A program made the position numbers and the translations under genes. Source: Candidatus Aminicenantota bacterium (GTDB lineage Bacteria; Acidobacteriota; UBA4820; DSQY01). From it: a stretch of DNA of 8,516 bases. The notes under the pieces are model-generated. The model was not told the origin of the DNA. It did not search any database and saw nothing but the letters and a program-made list of their open reading frames with translations. The stretch is from assembly GCA_027365515.1 (NCBI GenBank), contig DAHXMK010000181.1, positions 1 to 8,516 on the forward strand. The letters run 5' to 3'. Of this stretch, positions 1 to 4,337 are shown piece by piece; the stretch's first letter is position 1, and the number at the start of each line of letters is the position of its first letter.

Positions 1-1
1 C

Positions 2-253
2 GCCTGCCGGGACTATAACCTCAGCCAGGAGTTCATCACCCCATACACGCCAGAACAGAACGGCATGATTGAACGCTTCTTCAGAAGCCTTAAAGAGGAA
101 TGCACATGGCTTCACAACTTCGAAACCTTCGACGAGGCCAAGACGACCATCAGCGCTTGGATACGCTTCTATAACGAGGAGAGGCCGCACCAGTCACTAA
201 ACTACTTGAGCCCCCACCAATACCGGGCTCAACAACGCAACCAGGTGGCTTGA
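2..253 (+). CDS. IS3-family transposase (orfB-type), C-terminal part
   Basis: This is the last 83 residues of a DDE-type integrase-core transposase that catalyses cut-and-join transfer of an IS3-family element. The reading frame is open from base 2. The segment PYTPEQNGMIERFFRSLKEE contains the third acidic residue of the DDE triad (Glu 24 of the visible part, in NGMIERFF). The typical C-terminal block FYNEERPHQSLNYLSPHQY follows. The N-terminal helix-turn-helix and the first two catalytic Asp residues lie outside the window, so it is unknown whether the gene is intact. The visible part has no frameshift or stop and ends at a normal length after the RPHQSL block. The internal ATG at 65 is only a methionine within the domain, not the start. 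Confidence 0.9.
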   Translation, partial: ACRDYNLSQEFITPYTPEQNGMIERFFRSLKEECTWLHNFETFDEAKTTISAWIRFYNEERPHQSLNYLSPHQYRAQQRNQVA

Positions 254-271
254 CTTGAGGGGAGCACTACA
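251..271 (+). repeat. Putative right terminal inverted repeat of the IS3 element
   Basis: On the minus strand this reads TGTAGTGCTCCCCTCAAG and onward, beginning with TG as IS3-family ends do, with a C/G-rich core. It overlaps the TGA stop of the transposase. The left repeat is not in the window, so the exact boundary (271) is inferred from family resemblance. Confidence 0.45.
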
Positions 272-276
272 TTGCG

Positions 277-292
277 CTGTTTTCATAGCCGC
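277..292 (+). promoter_or_regulatory. 16-bp motif shared by both pilin promoters (copy 1)
   Basis: CTGTTTTCATAGCCGC. The same sequence with one mismatch (T for G at the seventh position) occurs upstream of the second pilin at 1063-1078. Here it lies 12 bp before the GG of the -24 element; in the second copy the gap is 36 bp. It may be a binding site for a sigma-54 activator or another regulator, or the remnant of a duplicated promoter region. Function is inferred from position only. Confidence 0.4.
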
Positions 293-303
293 CGCGGCAC
301 TCC

Positions 304-319
304 CGGCACCTTTTTTGCT
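304..319 (+). promoter_or_regulatory. Sigma-54 (-24/-12) promoter of the first pilin gene
   Basis: CGGCACCTTTTTTGCT matches the RpoN consensus TGGCAC-N5-TTGCW at every conserved position except the first T. The invariant GG (305-306) and GC (317-318) have the required spacing. Transcription should begin near 330, 14 bases before the ATG. The Shine-Dalgarno GGGGG at 333-337 would then sit in a very short leader. Sigma-54 control of pilin genes through PilS/PilR is well known in proteobacteria. An enhancer-binding activator is required, and none is encoded in the window. Confidence 0.85.
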
Positions 320-343
320 GGCCCCGCTTCATGGGGGTAATGC

Positions 344-937
344 ATGAAGAAGCAAGAGGGCTTCACCCTGATTGAGTTGCTGATAGTCGTGGCGATCATT
401 GGCATTTTAGCGGCGATAGCAATACCTAACATGCTGGATGCAATTGACCGATCAAGACAGAAGCGGAGTGTGGCAGACATACGTACGATGGTAATAGTCA
501 TGCAGGAATTCCGGACTGATTTTGGCGGTTACCCTTATTCCACCTGCAACGGCAATGTCGTGCCCAATTTGTCCACCCTGGATGACAAAGACGGACAGAT
601 GGTAATCGTCCCAAGCCTTATTCAAGCTATACCATCTTTGGACGGCTGGCTCTCTCCATTTCAATACTATGGCGGACCCGATGGTGCGGTACGGAACGAT
701 TCTCTCGGTAAGGTCGTAGCTGGCCATTTCTGTATCTTTTCACTAGGTGACGATGGCGCTCCAGGAGGAGGAACGGATGGCTCCGCAAGCGCCTTAGATA
801 TTGCTCCTGCATGGTGCTCCGCGCAGCAACCCGGTACCATTCCGGGAACGCGTTCAACGCACTGCTATCAGTCGGATATCGTATGGGGAGACTCCTCGTT
901 TGAACAGTCGCCGGAAGGCAAACAAACCAAGTGCTAA
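344..937 (+). CDS. Type IV pilin / GspG-like pseudopilin, paralogue 1
   Basis: A 197-residue prepilin. The class III leader MKKQEG would be cut by prepilin peptidase before Phe7, giving the mature end FTLIE with Glu at +5 (Glu11). A hydrophobic helix follows (about residues 7-30), serving as membrane anchor and fibre core. Later blocks resemble GspG: a DGW motif, and SLGDDGAPGGGTDG...LDI (133-153), which looks like the calcium-binding loop of major pseudopilins. The C-terminal SDIVWGDSSF and PEGKQ are shared with paralogue 2. There are five cysteines (68, 130, 158, 174, 197); 130 and 158 are conserved in the paralogue and are disulfide candidates. The start is set by GGGGG at 333-337 and the short leader. 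Length exceeds the roughly 140-residue GspG norm. Codon use is unlike the neighbour: ATA and ATT dominate for Ile. It could be a major pilin or a pseudopilin; the window does not decide. Confidence 0.9.
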   Translation: MKKQEGFTLIELLIVVAIIGILAAIAIPNMLDAIDRSRQKRSVADIRTMVIVMQEFRTDFGGYPYSTCNGNVVPNLSTLDDKDGQMVIVPSLIQAIPSLDGWLSPFQYYGGPDGAVRNDSLGKVVAGHFCIFSLGDDGAPGGGTDGSASALDIAPAWCSAQQPGTIPGTRSTHCYQSDIVWGDSSFEQSPEGKQTKC

Positions 938-953
938 GGGACATCTTTTGTCA

Positions 954-1007
954 CAAAACACCGCCGAGAAGTGGCGATTAGCAGTGCAAGGCAGCCAAGG
1001 TGTTTTG
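954..1007. repeat. 9-bp inverted repeat between the pilin genes
   Basis: CAAAACACC (954-962) and GGTGTTTTG (999-1007) are exact inverted copies with 36 bases between them, shortly after the stop of pilin 1. No T-run follows the right arm, so it is not a standard intrinsic terminator. It could stabilise the 3' end of the pilin 1 mRNA or be chance. Apart from this pair, the shared motif and the sigma-54 promoter, I see nothing in the 225-base gap 938-1162. Confidence 0.25.
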
Positions 1008-1062
1008 GCGGATCGCTTGCTATCACGGCAAGAAGAGCTCAAAGTACCATATTATTCATCAT

Positions 1063-1078
1063 CTGTTTGCATAGCCGC
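1063..1078 (+). promoter_or_regulatory. 16-bp motif shared by both pilin promoters (copy 2)
   Basis: CTGTTTGCATAGCCGC, 15 of 16 bases identical to 277-292. It lies 36 bp before the GG of the -24 element, against 12 bp in copy 1, so the two spacings differ by 24 bp, a little over two helical turns. A regulator site is possible but unproven. Confidence 0.4.
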
Positions 1079-1113
1079 AGACCTGGCGAAATTGGACCGT
1101 GGAGCCGGAGAGT

Positions 1114-1129
1114 TGGCCCATTTTTTGCT
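1114..1129 (+). promoter_or_regulatory. Sigma-54 (-24/-12) promoter of the second pilin gene
   Basis: TGGCCCATTTTTTGCT carries the invariant GG (1115-1116) and GC (1127-1128) with the correct 12-bp spacing, and differs from TGGCAC-N5-TTGCT at one position. The spacer is T-rich, as in the first pilin promoter. Transcription should start near 1140, giving a leader of about 23 bases that includes the AGGAGGTGA Shine-Dalgarno at 1151-1159. The second pilin can therefore be transcribed independently of the first. Confidence 0.85.
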
Positions 1130-1162
1130 ACACAAGTGCCTGTCGCTTAGAGGAGGTGACGC

Positions 1163-1768
1163 ATGAGAAAACAGAGAGGTTTTACCCTGATCGAGCTTCT
1201 GATCGTCGTCGCGATCATCGGCATCATCGCCGCGATCGCCATCCCGAACCTGCTTGATGCAATCGAGCGGTCAAGGCAGAAAAGGTCCACGGCCGAAATC
1301 AAGACCATGGCAACGGCGGCCCAGTCTTTCAGCGTTGACTTCGGCGGCTATATGAGTTCTAACCTCGCGGCTGCGATTCCTGCCACCTTGTGGCCTACTA
1401 TCGTGAACATAGGTGGACAGACGGTTGTCGTGCCGGACCTTATTCAGAAGGTCCCGGAAACGGATGGCTGGAAGACCGCTTACCAGTATCAGGCTGGTGT
1501 TGACCAACCTACTCTCAGCACCGACCCCAATGCCATGGCCGTGATCGCCCAGCATTTTTGTATCTGGTCAGAGGGCGCGGACCGTGCGAACAGTGCTTCA
1601 GCTCTCGATTTGGGCGCCGCCGCGGGTTCAGCGATAGCCGGACAATGGTGCGCGAGCCCGCAAGGGGCCGCTTTAGGCACTCTGCAGACGCATCATTACG
1701 ACACCGATATCGTTTGGGGCGACAGTTCATTCTTGCAGGCACCCGAAGGCAAGCAGTCCGGCGGCTGA
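1163..1768 (+). CDS. Type IV pilin / GspG-like pseudopilin, paralogue 2
   Basis: A 201-residue prepilin paralogous to the preceding gene. The leader MRKQRG precedes the cleavage site before Phe7, and Glu11 is at mature +5. The anchor helix and the following LLDAIERSRQKRSTAEIKTM are close to paralogue 1. It has only two cysteines (133 in HFC, 163 in WC), both conserved in paralogue 1. The loop after HFCIWSEGAD lacks the glycine-rich calcium-type segment, being several residues shorter there but longer before WC (AAAGSAIAGQ). The C-terminus TDIVWGDSSF...PEGKQ is retained. The near-perfect Shine-Dalgarno AGGAGGTGA, 3 bases before the ATG by its last A and suitably placed by its core, fixes the start. 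All ten Ile codons in the first 50 or so residues are ATC, in contrast to paralogue 1. A terminator follows. The strong ribosome site and optimised codons suggest this is the more abundant pilin; that is inference. Confidence 0.92.
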   Translation: MRKQRGFTLIELLIVVAIIGIIAAIAIPNLLDAIERSRQKRSTAEIKTMATAAQSFSVDFGGYMSSNLAAAIPATLWPTIVNIGGQTVVVPDLIQKVPETDGWKTAYQYQAGVDQPTLSTDPNAMAVIAQHFCIWSEGADRANSASALDLGAAAGSAIAGQWCASPQGAALGTLQTHHYDTDIVWGDSSFLQAPEGKQSGG

Positions 1769-1798
1769 TGAGTTTTAGGTAAGGCTGCTCGTTAAATG

Positions 1799-1834
1799 AA
1801 AAAGAGGCAGAGGCATCGCTTCTGCCTCTTTTTT
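1799..1834 (+). terminator. Intrinsic terminator after the pilin genes
   Basis: Perfect 13-bp arms, AAAAAGAGGCAGA (1799-1811) and TCTGCCTCTTTTT (1821-1833), enclose a 9-base loop and end in a T-run. The hairpin is also A-tracted on the other side, so it could work in both directions. It lies 31 bases past the second pilin stop and separates the pilins from the glycosyltransferase genes. Confidence 0.92.
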
Positions 1835-1915
1835 CGTGCTTAGCCGTTTTGCGTTCGGTGCTTTGCCGCTTGTTTCGGCCGGCCGGGCAGCCTGCTTCTG
1901 GCGGGAGGGAATGTG

Positions 1916-2006
1916 ATGGATGGAGGCGCCGTTGCTTGGTTGTCGCGTTGGGTTCCGGCTGATTCCGCCCTCGGCCGTTTTGTTCACCGAAAAGGGGGGG
2001 GGGGGG
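1916..2006 (+). other. Displaced 5' end of the GT-1 gene (out of frame with the body as sequenced)
   Basis: ATG 1916 has a good Shine-Dalgarno, GGGAGG at 1903-1908, 7 bases upstream. From it an open frame reads MDGGAVAWLSRWVPADSALG, then RFVHRKGGGG, up to the G run. In the frame that encodes the glycosyltransferase body there is a stop at 1960-1962 and no credible start before TTG 2026, which lies inside the first membrane helix. If the run had 14 or 11 G instead of 13, the two frames would join. The sequence would then read ...RKGGGGG-VTLALLLLLCVLYL, giving a 541-residue protein (14 G) with a basic cytoplasmic tail before the first helix, as in GT-2. An alternative start is GTG 1913. Confidence 0.6.
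1994..2006 (+). repeat. Homopolymer of 13 G at the frame junction of GT-1
   Basis: Thirteen consecutive G follow four A (1990-1993). This is the only long homopolymer in the window, and it lies exactly where the reading frame changes. Long G runs slip during replication and are also typical sites of sequencing or assembly error. Confidence 0.95.
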
Positions 2007-2014
2007 CGTCACGC

Positions 2015-2030
2015 TGGCACTTCTTTTGCT
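2015..2030 (+). promoter_or_regulatory. Sequence matching the sigma-54 promoter consensus inside GT-1
   Basis: TGGCACTTCTTTTGCT is an exact match to TGGCAC-N5-TTGCT, with better agreement than either pilin promoter. It lies inside codons for the first membrane helix of GT-1 (LALLLLL), and a start near 2041 would leave no nearby in-frame ATG. It may be chance in a Leu-rich stretch, or a promoter for a shorter or downstream product. No evidence of use is visible. Confidence 0.3.
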
Positions 2031-3540
2031 GCTATGCGTGCTTTACCTCTCGAGGACATTCAACCTGTACCCTATCGTCGGTGACGAGGGAGTAGCCACG
2101 CTTTCAGCCTGGAGAATCTCGAATGGGCAAATCCCATACAGGGATTTTTTTGAAATTATCCCGCCATTTTCCTTCCTCCCCACCGCTTTGCTTTTCGCTT
2201 TCTTTGGCCCATCGGTTGCGGCCGAACGACTTTTGGCCGTGGTGTATGGGCTGCTTCTCATCGTTGCCGTCATAAGGTTACTACGCCAACTTGACGTTAA
2301 GGAGTGGAGGCAGGCGGCCGCTGCTGCGATCTTGATTCCGTGCGGTACCGCATTTTGGCCAATACCCAGCCACCACTGGGTCGTTGATATCCTTCAACTC
2401 TTTGGCATATCGGCCATAATCGAAGCGGGGCGTGGGCACAAGCCCGCGCTAAACGCGATCATGGCAGGCGTTCTATGCGCACTGGCTTGTTTTACTCTAC
2501 AAGACCAGGGTGCCTATCTCGTCCTTGCTCTGCCTTGTTTGTCATTGTTATGGATACCGGAGAGGAAGCTCCGATGGCGGGTCCTAGGGTCGTGGATGCT
2601 GGGAGGCATCGTCGTGGCGGCCGCCTTCGCCATGTACCTGCTCCCGCTTGTATCCATTGGCACCCTATGGAACGACTGGATCGCTTTCCCATTGCATCAT
2701 TACAACAATCACGACATCCAAGCCTCCGGTTTTTTCAGCGGATGGGAGAAAGTGCTTGTCAATTACGACCCGCGGATATTCAAGACACTGCCACTCTATA
2801 CGCTTTCTCTAACCGTGCTTCTTGCAATAGTGTCCATGATGCCCTTTATCTCCCTTGCCGGAAGTTTTTCCATCTGGCATTATAAGCGGATTGAAAGATG
2901 GGAGCTGGGGGCACTTTTCTCCGGCTGGCTAGCATTTCTGGGCGCCTGCGGCCACCGATGGGCGGTGACCAACCTTCTGTGGGCCCTTCCGATCCTGTTG
3001 GTCTTGGCACTGAAGTCTGCTGATGACATTTTTGCCCATTCCCATAACAAGTCAATATTGAAGAGAGCAATCGTGGTCTTAGCCGGAATTGCCGTTTTGA
3101 GTGCCGTAACTTACGCGTCGATCATGTTCAGATATGCTGCGCCGGAATACAACGCTCCGGTTCGCGGCGCTGCCGGCACGCTCAGGTGGAACAATTACGC
3201 TCAGGCAGCGCAACTTGCAGGCGCGATTGGGGCGGTGGAGCGGTTTACTCCACCAGGGTCGCCGATGATAATGAACGGTTTCGCCTGTTTGCCCAACTTT
3301 CTGACTCTTCATCCAAACCCGACGCGGTATAATTTCCTATATTATCCTTATTATAATACCGTTGAGCAAGAGAAAGAGGTCATCAGTTTATTGGATAAAA
3401 GGCCGGAAGTATCGGTACTGCTGACTCGACCGCCTGACTCCAAGGAGATATTCGAAGGCTATATCATCAAAAACTACGCGTGCGTATGGAACAACGGCGC
3501 CTATTTTCTCTTTTTGAGAAAGCCGGATTACGTTCATTAA
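2026..3540 (+). CDS. Membrane glycosyltransferase, GT-C / GT39-like (GT-1); 5' end frameshifted
   Basis: A polytopic membrane protein resembling the PMT/ArnT-type glycosyltransferases, which move a sugar from a polyprenyl-phosphate donor to an acceptor outside the cytoplasmic membrane. The first membrane helix ends at the conserved loop motif IVGDEG (Asp20-Glu21 from TTG 2026); the Asp of this acidic pair is the usual catalytic candidate in GT-C enzymes. AWRISNGQIPYRDFFEIIPP follows, then many hydrophobic helices with the motifs HHW, LQDQGAY and HRW. A less hydrophobic C-terminal part contains HPNPTRYN and VWNNGAY. All these motifs recur in GT-2 (4315-6099). TTG 2026 is merely the first possible start in this frame and cuts into helix 1; the real start is probably ATG 1916, joined through the G run. 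The stop overlaps that of the convergent methyltransferase in TTAA (3537-3540). Substrate unknown; the position after the pilins suggests a pilin or surface glycan. Confidence 0.85.
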   Translation: MLLCVLYLSRTFNLYPIVGDEGVATLSAWRISNGQIPYRDFFEIIPPFSFLPTALLFAFFGPSVAAERLLAVVYGLLLIVAVIRLLRQLDVKEWRQAAAAAILIPCGTAFWPIPSHHWVVDILQLFGISAIIEAGRGHKPALNAIMAGVLCALACFTLQDQGAYLVLALPCLSLLWIPERKLRWRVLGSWMLGGIVVAAAFAMYLLPLVSIGTLWNDWIAFPLHHYNNHDIQASGFFSGWEKVLVNYDPRIFKTLPLYTLSLTVLLAIVSMMPFISLAGSFSIWHYKRIERWELGALFSGWLAFLGACGHRWAVTNLLWALPILLVLALKSADDIFAHSHNKSILKRAIVVLAGIAVLSAVTYASIMFRYAAPEYNAPVRGAAGTLRWNNYAQAAQLAGAIGAVERFTPPGSPMIMNGFACLPNFLTLHPNPTRYNFLYYPYYNTVEQEKEVISLLDKRPEVSVLLTRPPDSKEIFEGYIIKNYACVWNNGAYFLFLRKPDYVH

Positions 3541-4337
3541 TCGCTGTTTGCATTCGTGCCGCTCTCTGTGGCAGAGCCAATCTTGGCGGTGGCGATGTTC
3601 CGCAATGGAAGGAATGGAAACGGCACCATGCGTTGCCGTGGTTGGCTTATCCCCGCCTCTCTGATCCAACGGGACAGCAGGTTGGGGGTCACCAAATGCA
3701 AGTGCCATTCGTCTTCCATGTGGTCGGCGGCGTCATAACGGGAGAAGAAGAGCCTCCAAAGCCCGGTCTTTCTTAAGACGATTTTTAGCCTGTTGATCAT
3801 TGCCTCGTTGGGAGCCGTGACTAGCAGAACGCCACCCGGCGCGATTACTCTCGCGGCTTCTTTCAGGACCGCCACCGGGTCGGGCACGTGCTCGATGACT
3901 TCTGTCAATAGCACCGCGTCAAACGTCCCATTTCTAAACGGCAGCGCCATGGCGTCGCCCTCAATCAACGGGAGCGTGGATCCCAGGCGTCCACGGGCGG
4001 CCTTCAGAGAGGGCCTCGACAGATCGAGGCCGGCGCATCTGGCGAAGCCGGAGCGAATGTCAATCTTCTCAAGCACGAAGCCGAAACCGCACCCGATTTC
4101 GAGAAAACGGCCCTTCCTAGTGGCTTTCAGTTCTCTAAGAATGGCCCTAATGCGAAATCCTTCCAGCCAGCGGACAAAAGGGCTTGCGTAATAAGCACCG
4201 GGGTCGTGGCGGCGAATCATCTCATCGTTCCACGTCCGGTATTCTCCTTGGTCGTGAAATCGTTCCAACTCAGCCTCCCTGGCAAAGATACCACGAATCG
4301 GCCATAATTGGCGCATGGGGAGTGGTAACGGCTTCAT
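3537..4337 (-). CDS. SAM-dependent methyltransferase (class I, Methyltransf_11-like)
   Basis: A 266-residue soluble protein with a Rossmann-fold methyltransferase domain. Motif I is FLEIGCGFG (78-86), the S-adenosylmethionine loop. GLDLS (103-107) would hold the ribose-binding acidic residue, EGDAMALPF (126-134) matches the adenine-contact motif, FDAVLLTEVIEHVPDP (139-154) is motif IV, and APGGVLLVTAPN (166-177) is motif V. The N-terminal 70 residues and the block HMEDEWHLHLVT (206-217) are typical of small-molecule or glycan-associated methyltransferases, but the substrate cannot be told. It lies between the two glycosyltransferases on the opposite strand. It shares its stop region with GT-1 and overlaps the start of GT-2 by 23 bp if ATG 4337 is used. 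ATG at 4316 (residue 8) is an alternative. Neither start has a clear Shine-Dalgarno. Methylation of a sugar made or moved by the neighbours is plausible from context only. Confidence 0.88.
   Translation of the reverse strand: MKPLPLPMRQLWPIRGIFAREAELERFHDQGEYRTWNDEMIRRHDPGAYYASPFVRWLEGFRIRAILRELKATRKGRFLEIGCGFGFVLEKIDIRSGFARCAGLDLSRPSLKAARGRLGSTLPLIEGDAMALPFRNGTFDAVLLTEVIEHVPDPVAVLKEAARVIAPGGVLLVTAPNEAMINRLKIVLRKTGLWRLFFSRYDAADHMEDEWHLHLVTPNLLSRWIREAGISQPRQRMVPFPFLPLRNIATAKIGSATESGTNANSD
4279..4308 (+). promoter_or_regulatory. Possible sigma-70 promoter giving a leaderless GT-2 transcript
   Basis: CATAAT (4303-4308) fits the -10 box at 5 of 6, and CTGGCA (4279-4284) fits the -35 box at 4 of 6, with an 18-bp spacer. 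Transcription would then begin at about 4315, the A of the GT-2 ATG. This agrees with the absence of any Shine-Dalgarno there. The site lies inside the methyltransferase gene. Confidence 0.3.

Larger units (their letters stand above)
1..271 (+). mobile_element. IS3-family insertion sequence, right-hand end (left part outside window)
   Basis: The window opens inside the transposase gene of an IS3-type element and runs to its probable right boundary. The boundary is inferred from an end sequence that, read inward on the minus strand, begins TGTAGTGCTCCCC, with the 5'-TG...CA-3' termini usual for this family. The transposase stop codon lies at the inner edge of this end, as is common for compact IS elements. 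No left end or target-site duplication can be checked here. The element points toward the pilin genes and ends about 33 bp before the sigma-54 promoter of the first pilin. Confidence 0.7.

Noticed and set aside
321..337. CCCC...GGGG pairing that might hide the pilin 1 ribosome site
   Set aside because: The predicted transcript starts near 330, so the CCCC arm would not be in the mRNA.
801..1166. A 121-codon open frame on the plus strand running from within pilin 1 into the start of pilin 2
   Set aside because: It overlaps pilin 1 in another frame, resembles no family, and crosses the sigma-54 promoter and Shine-Dalgarno of pilin 2. It is a chance open frame.
1515..2012. A 165-codon minus-strand open frame across the end of pilin 2, the terminator and the GT-1 start
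   Set aside because: It has a basic, low-information sequence with no recognisable motif, and it runs through the terminator hairpin.
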